From: JACQAI01 sp035507915
GTDB lineage: Bacteria; Pseudomonadota; Alphaproteobacteria; Elsterales; Elsteraceae
NCBI GenBank assembly: GCA_035507915.1
Contig: DATJNS010000053.1
Coordinates: 1 to 49,329 of the forward strand
Direction of reading: 5' to 3'
DNA length: 49,329 nt
Shown here piece by piece: positions 1 to 8,281 of this stretch. The notes beneath the pieces were generated by a model. It did no database searches. It was not told the origin of the DNA and saw only the letters and a list, made by a program, of their open reading frames with translations. A program made the translations under genes and the position numbers. Positions within the stretch are counted from its first letter, which is position 1, and the number at the start of each line of letters is the position of its first letter.

Positions 1-1
1 C

Positions 2-793
2 AAACGCCTGCATCCCGGCTGGGCCGCGCATTCCGGGATCACGGCAGCCTACCTGGCGGCCGAAGGCTTCAGCGGCCCGGCGACCGTCCTCGAAGGTCGC
101 TTCGGCCTATTCGCGACCCATCTCGGACCAGACAGCTATGCGATGGACCGCGTCACCGACGGCCTCGGCCGTGACTGGGAGTGCGTCAGGACGTCGTTCA
201 AGCCTTACCCGTGCGGGCACGTGGTCCATCCATTCGTCGATGCCATCCTGGCGCTGCATCGCGACGACGGGCTGCGCTGGCAGGATGTCGAATGCATCAC
301 CTGCCCGACCGCGGCCTGGATGATCCCGATCATGTGCGAGCCGCGCGACGTCAAGCTGAAGCCGGAGACGGACTATCACGCGAAATTCAGCTTTCCCTTC
401 GCGCTGGCTGCGGCGCTGTATTTCGGCCGGCTCGGTGTCGAAGCGTTCACCGACGCTGAGATCCACAATCCGGAGCTCCTTGGCTTGGCGCAACGCGTTC
501 ACAACGAGGTCGATCCGACGGCGCCCAACCCCAGCCGGTTCAAAGGTTGGGTAATCGTCACTACCAAGTCGGGACGGAAGCTCGAGAAGGTCATCGACGA
601 CAATTGGGGCAGCGAGCGCAACCCGCTCAGCCCCGACGACGTCCGCGATAAATTTCGCGACAATGCGGCCATCGTCCTGCCACGCGAGCGCGTGGAGAAG
701 ATCATCGAGCTGGTCGAGCGGCTCGATCAGCTCGACGGTCTCGCGCCTCTGATGCAGCTATGCATCGGCAACGTCAACGCACGCAAGCTTTGA
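2..793 (+). CDS. MmgE/PrpD family protein, C-terminal part (5' end outside window)
   Basis: The frame is open from the first bases of the window and ends at TGA 791-793, giving the last 263 residues of an MmgE/PrpD protein (family usual length about 450). The family includes 2-methylcitrate dehydratase and cis-aconitate decarboxylase, soluble enzymes acting on small carboxylic acids. Recognisable blocks are LHPGWAAHSGITAAYLA near the start, FKPYPCGHVVHPFVDAI, CPTAAWMIPIMCEP and NWGSERNPLSPDD near the end. The same blocks occur in the convergent full-length paralogue at 774-2174, and the two genes overlap by 20 bp at their 3' ends. The substrate cannot be told from sequence; 2-methylcitrate is not supported because no prp genes are nearby. 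Family call is secure, substrate unknown. Confidence 0.9.
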   Translation, partial: KRLHPGWAAHSGITAAYLAAEGFSGPATVLEGRFGLFATHLGPDSYAMDRVTDGLGRDWECVRTSFKPYPCGHVVHPFVDAILALHRDDGLRWQDVECITCPTAAWMIPIMCEPRDVKLKPETDYHAKFSFPFALAAALYFGRLGVEAFTDAEIHNPELLGLAQRVHNEVDPTAPNPSRFKGWVIVTTKSGRKLEKVIDDNWGSERNPLSPDDVRDKFRDNAAIVLPRERVEKIIELVERLDQLDGLAPLMQLCIGNVNARKL

Positions 794-2174
794 GTACCTC
801 AGTGATCGCGTCCACCTGATCGAGCGCGCTGACCTGGCGCATCACCTGATCGGCGCGCGCAGCGCCGATCTTGGGTACCGCGTTGGTGCGGAACTTGGCC
901 TCGATCTGTTCTTGCGTCATCGGGTTCTGTGGGCTGCCCCAATTGTAGGGCTGGACGTGCTCACGGCGGCTGCCGTCGTGCAGCTCGGCGATCACCCAGC
1001 CACGCCACTGCTCGCGTCCCGGCGCCGTCTCGTCGACCCGGTACTCGACACGCTCGGCGAACGCCCGAAGGCGCGGATCCGCCAAGCGCTCGGCGGTGAA
1101 GCTGTCGGCGTCGACCTTGCCGTAGAGAAACGCCTCGGCGAGGGTGAACGGAAGGCTGACACGCGCATGCCAGGTGGTCGCGGGGCGCAGCTTCTCCGCG
1201 ACCGGCTCGCACATCAGTTGAACCATGAAGGCGGCGATCGGGCAGACGACGCGCTTGATCTGCTCCGGCCTCAAGCCGTCGGCGCGCAGCTTCAGGGCGG
1301 CATCGATGAAGGCGTGGGAAACATGCCCCGTCGGGTACGGCTTGAACGAAATGCTCCGGCTTTCCCACCGCTCACCTAGCGCGTCGCGCGCGCGCGCGTA
1401 GTCGAAGGCGTAGGCGGTATCGCGCACGTGCTGATGGAAGAAGCCGAGGCGCCCCTCGAATACGCGCACCGGCCCGCTGACGGCAGCAGCGGCGAGGGTG
1501 GCGGCCGTGATGGCTGCGTGCGCGGACCAGCCGGGATGCAGCGACTTGGCGGAGGCACCGTCGCTCCAGCTCTCCATGCTGCCCGAGGTCATGCTGCCCG
1601 CGATACCGAGCGCATGGGCGGTTGCGGCGGCATCGAGGCCCATCAACCGGCAGGCCGCCGCAGTCGCGCCGAAGGTGCCGACGATGCCGGTCGGGTGGAA
1701 GCCGGACTTGTAGAACTCGCCGGGCGCCACGATGCCGATCCGACAGACGACCTCGTTGCCCGCGGCGACCGCCGCCAAGACGTCGGCGCCGCTGGCGCGC
1801 AGACGCTCGCCGAGCGCCAACGCCGTGACGACCACGGGACTCGAGACGTGGATCGCCGTCTCGTTGTGCGTGTCGTCGAACTCGAACTCGTGGGCCAGCG
1901 CGCCGTTGACCAAGGCCGCCAGGTTCGCGGGCAGGCGCGTGCCGTAGCCCAGCACGGTGCTGTGGTCTCCGGTACCGAGCTCGCGCGCGGCCTCGTGAAC
2001 TCCGTTGCCGAACGTGGTTCCCACGGCGGTCAGCGCGACGCCGATGATGTCGAGGATGCGCTGGCGCGTCAGTACGCGGATGTCGTCGGGCAGATCGCCG
2101 AGACGGACCTGGGCCGACCAGGTCGAGAGCGTCGTGCTGAGCGAGGACGGCGCCGCCCCTGCACGCTGCGTCAT
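774..2174 (-). CDS. MmgE/PrpD family protein, full length
   Basis: A 466-residue protein of normal length for the MmgE/PrpD family (2-methylcitrate dehydratase-like fold). An all-helical N-terminal domain is followed by the conserved KSLHPGWSAHAAITAA block, FKPYPTGHVSHAFIDAALK, CPIAAFMVQLMCEP and NWGSPQNPMT. It is cytosolic and has no signal peptide. Its ATG overlaps the stop of the upstream TctC-like receptor gene by 4 bp (2171-2174), so the two are translationally coupled, downstream of the GntR gene at 3331. Its 3' end overlaps the paralogue at 2-793. Association with a carboxylate-type receptor suggests dehydration or isomerisation of an organic acid made in the same pathway. The exact reaction is unknown. 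Confidence 0.92.
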   Translation of the reverse strand: MTQRAGAAPSSLSTTLSTWSAQVRLGDLPDDIRVLTRQRILDIIGVALTAVGTTFGNGVHEAARELGTGDHSTVLGYGTRLPANLAALVNGALAHEFEFDDTHNETAIHVSSPVVVTALALGERLRASGADVLAAVAAGNEVVCRIGIVAPGEFYKSGFHPTGIVGTFGATAAACRLMGLDAAATAHALGIAGSMTSGSMESWSDGASAKSLHPGWSAHAAITAATLAAAAVSGPVRVFEGRLGFFHQHVRDTAYAFDYARARDALGERWESRSISFKPYPTGHVSHAFIDAALKLRADGLRPEQIKRVVCPIAAFMVQLMCEPVAEKLRPATTWHARVSLPFTLAEAFLYGKVDADSFTAERLADPRLRAFAERVEYRVDETAPGREQWRGWVIAELHDGSRREHVQPYNWGSPQNPMTQEQIEAKFRTNAVPKIGAARADQVMRQVSALDQVDAITEVLKACVR

Positions 2175-3172
2175 TGCGATTCCTCCAGCCCGACGTCCTT
2201 GACGATGCGCCGCCAGCGCGCGATCTCGGCGTGCACGAACGCGCTGGTCTCCTCGGGCGATTTGGCCGGATAGACGTCCAAGGTTTCGGCGTTGGCGCGG
2301 TGCACGAAGTCGGGATCGCGCATGGCCTCGACCGCCGCCGCATTGAGCCGCGCGACGATCTCGGCGGGCGTTCCCGCCGGCGCGAACAGTCCGCTCCAGG
2401 CCTCGACGTTGTAGTTGCCCAGCGCCGTCATGCCGGACTCGGCCAAGGTCGGAACGTTCGGCGCGAGCTGCGACCGGTGCGCCGCCGAGACGGCGATCGG
2501 CTTCACCTTGCCGCCCTTCACCTGGGCGAAAGCGGACGTCATGGCGTCGAACATCAGCGGCACACGACCGGCGAGCACGTCGGTCAGCGCCGGGCCGGCG
2601 CCCCGGTACGGCACGCCGACCATGTCGATGCCGGCGGCATGCTTGAACGACTCCATCGAGATCTGGCTCAGCGAGCCGATGCCGAAGTGTGCGTAGCTGT
2701 ACTTGCCGGGCGCCGCCTTGAGCAACGCCACGGTGGTGGGCACGTCGTTGGCCGGAAAATTCAGATTCGCGACCATCATCATGCTGGTCCAGCCGATCAT
2801 AGCGACAGGCGCGAGGTCCTTTTGGACGTCGTACGGCACGTGCTTCAAGACCGCCGGCCCGATCACCAACGAGATGGAGTTGAGCAGCAGGGTGTAACCG
2901 TCGGCTGGCGCATGGACGACGAAATCGACGCCGATCACGCCGGTGGCGCCCGTCTTGTTTTCGATCACAATTGGCTGGCCGAGGCGCTTGGACAAAGGAT
3001 CACTCAGGATGCGCGCGGTTACGTCGGCGAGATTCCCCGGCGGATAAGGGACTACGACACGGATCGGATGTGTCGGAAAGCTGTCGGCGCTGGCCGATCC
3101 TGACTCTGATGCAAAACCGCTGAGCGCAAACACCAACGCCAGCAGGAGGCCTCGAACGCGCGAACAGTCCAT
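2171..3172 (-). CDS. Tripartite tricarboxylate transporter substrate-binding protein (Bug/TctC family)
   Basis: A 333-residue periplasmic receptor. I chose ATG 3172, giving an N-terminus MDCSRVRGLLLALVFALSG, because it starts a good signal peptide and is preceded by GGGAG on the minus strand; a longer frame reaches 3244 without such a site. After cleavage near ASA-DSFPTHPIRVVVPYPPGN comes the typical Bug start, with the ligand loop around ENKTGATGVIGVDFV. Bug receptors bind carboxylates or amides and normally feed TctA/TctB permeases; none are visible here, so it may share a permease encoded elsewhere or act as a sensor. It lies between the GntR regulator and the MmgE/PrpD gene and overlaps the latter by 4 bp. 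Confidence 0.9.
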   Translation of the reverse strand: MDCSRVRGLLLALVFALSGFASESGSASADSFPTHPIRVVVPYPPGNLADVTARILSDPLSKRLGQPIVIENKTGATGVIGVDFVVHAPADGYTLLLNSISLVIGPAVLKHVPYDVQKDLAPVAMIGWTSMMMVANLNFPANDVPTTVALLKAAPGKYSYAHFGIGSLSQISMESFKHAAGIDMVGVPYRGAGPALTDVLAGRVPLMFDAMTSAFAQVKGGKVKPIAVSAAHRSQLAPNVPTLAESGMTALGNYNVEAWSGLFAPAGTPAEIVARLNAAAVEAMRDPDFVHRANAETLDVYPAKSPEETSAFVHAEIARWRRIVKDVGLEESQ

Positions 3173-3330
3173 GGCATCTCTCCCTTTCGAGGCGAGTCCT
3201 TCTCCGCGCGACAACATGGCGGGTCGATCGGCGCCCTCGATCATTGATCCTTTTGGTCGGTTCGCAGACGCCGCGGAGCGCGCGTAACGGCTCTATCGGT
3301 CTTAAAAATCAGTGATGTACTAGTGGGCAC

Positions 3331-4194
3331 TCACTCTGGGAGAGGGGACGGAATGCCTCCTCGCCGGGTACCGTGCGGATGATCTTCAAGTAATCCCACC
3401 GACGCTTCGATTCGGCCGGCGTTTTCACTTGGGCGAGATACATATCTTTGATCGTACGTCCATCCTCGCGGATCCGGAAACAGTCCTTCCATGATGTGCG
3501 ACGTCGCGAACGTGATATGGCGGCGCAGTAGCACGCTCGCCAGTTCCTCGTCGCGCGCCAGGACCGCCTCCATGAGCTGCTGGTGCCCTTCGAAGACCGC
3601 TGGCGACATGGCCTTGCCGGCGTAGGCCAAGTTGCGGTAGCGGGCCACGTGGTCCCACACCGACAGATGGAATTCCCTCAACATGGGCAGCCGGGCCGCC
3701 GACAGCAGGGCAAAGTGGAACCCCCGATGTGCCGCCTCCCAATCGCTGGTGTACGGGCCCGGATTGAATTTGTATTCGGCGGTACGCTGCAGGCGGTGAT
3801 AGGCGGCGACGATCTGCGCCTCCCAGTGGACGTCGCCATGCCTGAAGGCGTCGCGTAGCAGCATCGTCTCGACCGCCTGACGCAATTCGATCACCTCGGC
3901 CAAGTGCGTCGGCGACACTGTCGCCACGCGAAAGCCGCGGCGGTCTTCCAGCGTCACGAGCTTGGACGCCGACAGCCGGTACAGCGCCTCGCGCAGCGGC
4001 GTCATGCCAACCCCGTAGCGCTCCGTCAGGAGGTCGAGCGTGAGTCTGCGGTCCGGCGGCAGCAGCCCCAACACGATGTCATCGCGCACCCGCTCGTAGA
4101 CCTGGGCCGCTAGCGTTGCCGACGGCGGCGGACCCTTGCCGGCGCGTTCGCGCTCGGCTCCCTGCTCGGATGCTGCGTCTTCGCGCTCGGTCAC
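3331..4194 (-). CDS. GntR family transcriptional regulator, FCD (FadR-type) subfamily
   Basis: A 287-residue regulator. An N-terminal polar stretch of about 25 residues precedes the winged helix-turn-helix (residues about 28-95), with the recognition segment YGVGMTPLREALYRL. The remaining two thirds are an all-alpha FCD ligand domain, with candidate metal or ligand histidines in EAAHRGFHFALL and LRRHITFATSHI. FCD regulators usually repress nearby catabolic genes and release DNA when they bind a small carboxylate. It sits between the TctC/MmgE genes on its own strand and the divergent eight-gene operon starting at 4515, which suggests it controls both. An exact inverted repeat at 4288-4307 is a candidate operator. 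Confidence 0.92.
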   Translation of the reverse strand: MTEREDAASEQGAERERAGKGPPPSATLAAQVYERVRDDIVLGLLPPDRRLTLDLLTERYGVGMTPLREALYRLSASKLVTLEDRRGFRVATVSPTHLAEVIELRQAVETMLLRDAFRHGDVHWEAQIVAAYHRLQRTAEYKFNPGPYTSDWEAAHRGFHFALLSAARLPMLREFHLSVWDHVARYRNLAYAGKAMSPAVFEGHQQLMEAVLARDEELASVLLRRHITFATSHIMEGLFPDPRGWTYDQRYVSRPSENAGRIEASVGLLEDHPHGTRRGGIPSPLPE

Positions 4195-4287
4195 GCGTTT
4201 TCCTAATCTACACTATTTTTCGATAATCGTTGCTGGTGCCATACCGCCATCGTCCAGGGCAGAGCGGTTGGTCGATCACGTTGAAAT

Positions 4288-4307
4288 ATCAGGAGGTTAT
4301 TCCTGAT
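4288..4307. promoter_or_regulatory. Inverted repeat, candidate GntR operator
   Basis: Perfect 7-bp arms ATCAGGA and TCCTGAT separated by 6 bp, in the divergent region between the GntR gene and the amidohydrolase operon. Position and symmetry suit a dimeric regulator; the assignment to this GntR protein is inference. Confidence 0.4.
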
Positions 4308-4369
4308 CCACGCCTGGAACGATAGTCGAGCCAGGCCAGTCCCGCAATACATGAACCGTGGCATGTCCG

Positions 4370-4398
4370 TTGACTTTTCGAGAATCAGCCCGAGAATG
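4370..4398 (+). promoter_or_regulatory. Candidate sigma-70-type promoter for the 4515-12336 operon
   Basis: TTGACT at 4370-4375, 17-bp spacing, then AGAATG at 4393-4398. It lies about 115 bp upstream of the first operon start and downstream of the 4288-4307 inverted repeat. The -35 is good and the -10 is weak. Confidence 0.35.
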
Positions 4399-4514
4399 CA
4401 AACGATCACGCTTGTCAGTGAGCGGAGAGGAGGCCGGCGCGTGGCAGGGCTCGACGCGGACGCCGTCCGAATTCGCGAGATCGCCCGATGCCAGCCGGAT
4501 ACTCGGACCACACG

Positions 4515-5807
4515 ATGAATCACATCCTGCTCAAGAACGGGACCCTGATCGACGGCAACGGCGGGGTTCCGGTCCGCAACCCCGGGATCCTGATCAGCGG
4601 CGAGCACATCGTGGCCGTCGGCAGCGATGCCGAGGCGCGGTTGAATCGCCTCCAGGGTGCCGTCGAGATCGTCGATGCCGCGGGAAAGTACGTGATGCCC
4701 GGGCTGATCGACGGACACTGCCATATCTCATCCAGCCAGGGGGCGGTGCCCGGCGTGCGCTACGCCGACAGCCAGGAGTATGCGGCGCTGTGGACCGCAC
4801 GCGCCGTCGGCCTGGTGCTCAACGCCGGCGTGACTAGCATCTCGGTCCCCGGCGGCAAATGGTACGTCGACGTGACGATCCGCGACGCCGTCGACGCCGG
4901 CCTGCTGGAAGGACCGCGCATCTACTGCGCCGGCATGCCGATCGGCCCGGTCGGCAACATCTTCGACAGCACGCATCCCGCGACGGGCCGCCAGACCGCA
5001 GAAGGCATCAGCGCCACCTGCGATGGCTTGGACGACTATCTGCGCGCCGTCCGCCTGCAGGCCAAGCGCGGCGTGAACATGATCAAGGTCGCGGACTCCT
5101 ATTGGGGCGACAAGCAGACGGTCAGCGAAGCGGATCTGCGCGAGATCGTCGACGAAGCCCACCGGCTCGGCTGCACCGTCAGCATCCACTCGCGCGGCTC
5201 CGGGACTACGCGCGCGGCGGCCCATGCCGGCGTCGACTGGATCTTCCACGCCGACCTGGCGAGCGACGAGGACCTGGACGCCGTGGCCCAAGCGGGCGTC
5301 CCCATCATGCCGGTGTTCACGCAGTGCCACATCATCGCGACCACCGACAACATTCCCGGGGTGGGCCCGGTGACGCGCCAGCGCGTCACCGATCAACTCG
5401 AGATCGCCTACGGCGTGATCCGCAAGGCGCGGGCGCGCGGCATCCAACTCCTGATGGGTACCGACGCGGGCAACACCGCCTGCTACGAGCAAGGCCGTCA
5501 TCACGGCATCGAAGCCGAGCTGATGGTCAAGCACATCGGCATGACGCCAATGGAGGCGATCGTCGCGTTCACCCGCGACAATGCCAAGGTGGTCGGCCTG
5601 GAGGGCCGGCTCGGTACGATCGAAGCCGGCCGGCTGGCGGACGTGATCATCTGGGACGCCGACCCGGTCGCGGACATCTCCGTGCTCGCGCGCAAGGACC
5701 TTCTCTCTGCCGTGATCAAGGGCGGCCGGATCGTTGCGCGCGGCGCGGTCGGCTTCCGCCCGCTCGATCGCGAGCCGCCGAAGGCCAACGTCACTCCCCA
5801 GGGCTGA
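4515..5807 (+). CDS. Metal-dependent amidohydrolase (imidazolonepropionase/prolidase-like)
   Basis: A 430-residue cytosolic enzyme of the amidohydrolase superfamily, hydrolysing amide, lactam or ester bonds with a metal centre. The frame is open from 4488, but ATG 4515 gives the standard family start MNHILLKNGTLIDGNGG. Metal ligands visible are H68 and H70 (DGHCH), the carboxylated-lysine position K191 (MIKVAD), H225 (SIHSRG), H245 (FHAD) and D317 (GTDAG), so the active site looks complete. It is the first gene of an eight-gene plus-strand operon containing an ABC importer, a Rieske oxygenase and a second, related amidohydrolase (11092-12336). Substrate unknown; a cyclic or acyl amide derived from the imported compound is my inference. 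Confidence 0.9.
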   Translation: MNHILLKNGTLIDGNGGVPVRNPGILISGEHIVAVGSDAEARLNRLQGAVEIVDAAGKYVMPGLIDGHCHISSSQGAVPGVRYADSQEYAALWTARAVGLVLNAGVTSISVPGGKWYVDVTIRDAVDAGLLEGPRIYCAGMPIGPVGNIFDSTHPATGRQTAEGISATCDGLDDYLRAVRLQAKRGVNMIKVADSYWGDKQTVSEADLREIVDEAHRLGCTVSIHSRGSGTTRAAAHAGVDWIFHADLASDEDLDAVAQAGVPIMPVFTQCHIIATTDNIPGVGPVTRQRVTDQLEIAYGVIRKARARGIQLLMGTDAGNTACYEQGRHHGIEAELMVKHIGMTPMEAIVAFTRDNAKVVGLEGRLGTIEAGRLADVIIWDADPVADISVLARKDLLSAVIKGGRIVARGAVGFRPLDREPPKANVTPQG

Positions 5808-5877
5808 GCGCGTGAGAGGCCGGGAAGCCTCTACGCGTCAACGTCCCCGAAACCATCCTCCGAGAGCAGCACCGGCC

Positions 5878-6780
5878 ATGACTACGCCTTCCGAAGTACG
5901 TCGCGGCGTCTTTTATCGCGACGATCCCCGTGGCGAACCGGCGCCCTTGGTCGTCGACGTCTCCCGTAGTGGCCGCGAGTATCCGCACGACTTCCGCTCC
6001 CCCGTCGCGCTCACGACCGCCCACGACAACGTCTCGATGTATGTCGACGAGCTCTTTGCGGCGGCACCCGATCGCGGCGGCACGCTGCTGTACGCCTGCT
6101 TTCCGAACATGTACATCGACACCAACCGCAGCGCGCGCGACATCGATCCGAGGCTGATCGACGGAACCTGGCCCGGCCCGATCGAGCCGAGCGACTTCAC
6201 GGAACGCGGGCTCGGCTTGCTGAAGCGCGTATCGCGCTACGGCGAACCCTTCCAGGAGCGCCTCCTCACGGTCGCCGAGGTGCAGGAACGGCTCGCACGC
6301 TTCCACGAGCCCTATCACCAAGAGCTGTCGCGCATCCTGAAGCAGGCGCACGAGCGCCATGGTTTCGTGGTGCAGCTCAGCTGCCACTGCATGTCGGCGG
6401 TCGGCGCACCGACGCACGCCGATCCCGGACAGGCGCGGGCCGACTTCAACGTCGGCGACGTTCGCGGGACGACGTCGTCCCGCGAGACGATCGAGTTCGT
6501 GGTCGGGACACTGGAGAAGCTCGGCTACACGGTCAGCGTCAACTTCCCGTACTACGGCGGCTACCTCATCCAACGCCACAGCGATCCCGGCGCGGGCATC
6601 GACAGCGTGTTCCTGGAGGTGAACAAGCGCCTGTTCATGGATGTGAAGACGTTTCGCAAGACCGACGGCTTCGACGCCACCCATCGGACCGCCACCGCGT
6701 TGCTGGAGGCCTTGTCGGCCTATGCGCGCGGCAAGGCCGAGCGGTTCTCGCCCGAGCGAGCGCATGGATTATCAGTTTGA
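5878..6780 (+). CDS. N-formylglutamate amidohydrolase family protein
   Basis: A 300-residue protein of the N-formylglutamate amidohydrolase family (PF05013), zinc enzymes related to carboxypeptidases. Features are the N-terminal VVDVSRSGREYPHDFRSP (family pattern VxxPHSG or similar), QLSCHCMSAVGAPTHADPG with clustered His/Asp, and the C-terminal HRTATALLEAL. The first motif has SRSG where many members have PHSG, so one usual metal ligand is replaced and the activity may differ. ATG 5878 was chosen because upstream codons are low-complexity and overlap the intergenic gap. Known members release formate or an acyl group from an amino acid. The stop overlaps the next gene by 17 bp. Hydrolysis of an N-acyl intermediate is inferred. 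Confidence 0.82.
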   Translation: MTTPSEVRRGVFYRDDPRGEPAPLVVDVSRSGREYPHDFRSPVALTTAHDNVSMYVDELFAAAPDRGGTLLYACFPNMYIDTNRSARDIDPRLIDGTWPGPIEPSDFTERGLGLLKRVSRYGEPFQERLLTVAEVQERLARFHEPYHQELSRILKQAHERHGFVVQLSCHCMSAVGAPTHADPGQARADFNVGDVRGTTSSRETIEFVVGTLEKLGYTVSVNFPYYGGYLIQRHSDPGAGIDSVFLEVNKRLFMDVKTFRKTDGFDATHRTATALLEALSAYARGKAERFSPERAHGLSV

Positions 6781-7429
6781 TTTCTCGGTCGTCTGGACCA
6801 ACTGGCGCTTCCTGCTGTCCGGACTGATCGTGACCTTGAAGGTCACGTCGCTCGCCTTGCTTTTCGCGTCGCTGATGGGCGTGGTCGTCGGTGTCGCGCG
6901 CGTATCGCGGCACGGGGGGCTCCGTATCCCGGCCTACGGCGTCATCGGCGCGCTGCGCAACACGCCGACGCTCGTGCAGCTGATTTGGGTGTACTACTGC
7001 CTGCCCATCCTTGTCGGATTCACCGTCACGCCCGTGATGGCCGCCGTCATTGCGCTGTCGCTGACCGGCGGCGCGTACCTCGCGGAGACCGTCAAGGGCG
7101 GTATCCAAGGCATCGACAGCGGACAGATCGAGGCGGCCCAGACGATCGGCCTGTCCGACCTCCAGACGATGCGCTTCGTCGTGCTGCCGCAGGCGCTGCG
7201 CCTGATGGTGGCGCCTTTCGTCAACGAGTTCATCACGCTGCTGAAGTTTTCGTCGCTGGCTTCGATCCTCGGCGTCGCCGACCTCACCTACACGGCGCAA
7301 GCGCTGTCCTCGACGGCGTTCCGCCCGATCGAGACCTTCACCTTCCTGGGGATTGAGTACTTCGTGCTCTGCAGCGTGCTGTCCCTCCTGGCCCGGCGGG
7401 TCTCTGCGCACTTCGCCCTTCCCGCATGA
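6764..7429 (+). CDS. Polar amino acid-type ABC transporter permease
   Basis: A 221-residue integral membrane protein of the HisM/GlnP type. It opens with MDYQFDFSVVWTNWRFLL, has about five membrane spans, and carries the cytoplasmic EAA loop IEAAQTIGLSDLQTMRF followed by VLPQALRLM. ATG 6764 lies within the last codons of the preceding gene and matches the typical length of the family (215-230). It pairs with the ATPase at 7426 (4-bp overlap) and, presumably, the binding protein at 9171. Only one permease gene is present, so the channel would be a homodimer. Confidence 0.93.
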   Translation: MDYQFDFSVVWTNWRFLLSGLIVTLKVTSLALLFASLMGVVVGVARVSRHGGLRIPAYGVIGALRNTPTLVQLIWVYYCLPILVGFTVTPVMAAVIALSLTGGAYLAETVKGGIQGIDSGQIEAAQTIGLSDLQTMRFVVLPQALRLMVAPFVNEFITLLKFSSLASILGVADLTYTAQALSSTAFRPIETFTFLGIEYFVLCSVLSLLARRVSAHFALPA

Positions 7430-8235
7430 ACCACGCCGCCGACCAGCCGATGATCCGCTTCCAGGGCGTCGAAAAGACGTTCGGATCGACGGCCGTGCTC
7501 AAGGGTGTGAGCCTCGATGTCATGCCGGGCCGGACGACCGTGCTCATCGGCGCCTCGGGTTCGGGCAAGACGACATTGCTGCGGTGTGCCAACGGCCTGG
7601 AGCGGGCGGATCGCGGGCGGATCTTCGTCGCCGGCGAGCCGATGGGCCTGCATTCGCCCGACGGGTCGTTCGCGCCGCTGCCCGCCCGGGAGCTCCAGCG
7701 GCGGCGGGCGGCCATGGGCATGGTGTTCCAGCGCTTCAACCTGTTCCCGCACATGACGGCGCTGCAGAACGTCATGCTGGGCCCACGCGAGGTCCGCAAG
7801 CTGAGCGCGAAGGCGGCCGAGGCCGTGGCGCAAGAGCAGCTCGCGCGAGTCGGGTTGGCGGCCAAGGCCCACTCGTACCCGTCGCAGCTGTCGGGCGGTC
7901 AGCAACAGCGTGTCGCCATCGCGCGCTCGCTGGCGATGGCGCCGAAGGTCGTGATGTTCGACGAACCCACCTCGGCCCTCGATCCGGAGCTGGTCGGCGA
8001 AGTCCTGCTGGCGATCCGCCGTCTGGTCGACGACGGCCTGACGATGGTCATCGTCACGCACGAGATGGAATTCGCGCGCCAAGTGGCGAGCGACGTCGTC
8101 TTCCTCGAGAGCGGTCGCGTGCTGGAGCACGGGCCACCCGAGCAGATCTTTCGCCATCCCACTCACGGCCGCACGCGCGAGTTTCTGCAGCGCGTGATAG
8201 GGGCGGGGGCCGCATCGGCCGGCGTGCCGGAATGA
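7426..8235 (+). CDS. Amino acid ABC transporter ATP-binding protein
   Basis: A 269-residue ATPase of the GlnQ/HisP class. Walker A GASGSGKT at residues 42-49, Q-loop Gln102 (FQRFNLFPHM), signature LSGGQQQR at 155-162, Walker B VVMFDEP at 175-181 and the H-loop VTHEMEFAR. All catalytic residues are present. Start overlaps the permease stop as ATGA. A small insert (MGLHSPDGSFAPLP) before the Q-loop is common in this class. It powers import of the operon's substrate. Confidence 0.95.
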   Translation: MNHAADQPMIRFQGVEKTFGSTAVLKGVSLDVMPGRTTVLIGASGSGKTTLLRCANGLERADRGRIFVAGEPMGLHSPDGSFAPLPARELQRRRAAMGMVFQRFNLFPHMTALQNVMLGPREVRKLSAKAAEAVAQEQLARVGLAAKAHSYPSQLSGGQQQRVAIARSLAMAPKVVMFDEPTSALDPELVGEVLLAIRRLVDDGLTMVIVTHEMEFARQVASDVVFLESGRVLEHGPPEQIFRHPTHGRTREFLQRVIGAGAASAGVPE

Positions 8236-8281
8236 GACGGATCAGCATAAGGGGCGTCAGACGTCCCGGGAGCATTGCCAG

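Noticed and set aside
1372..2343. A 323-codon minus-strand frame overlapping the MmgE/PrpD gene in another frame.
   Set aside because: Arg-rich (about one residue in four) shadow of the real gene.
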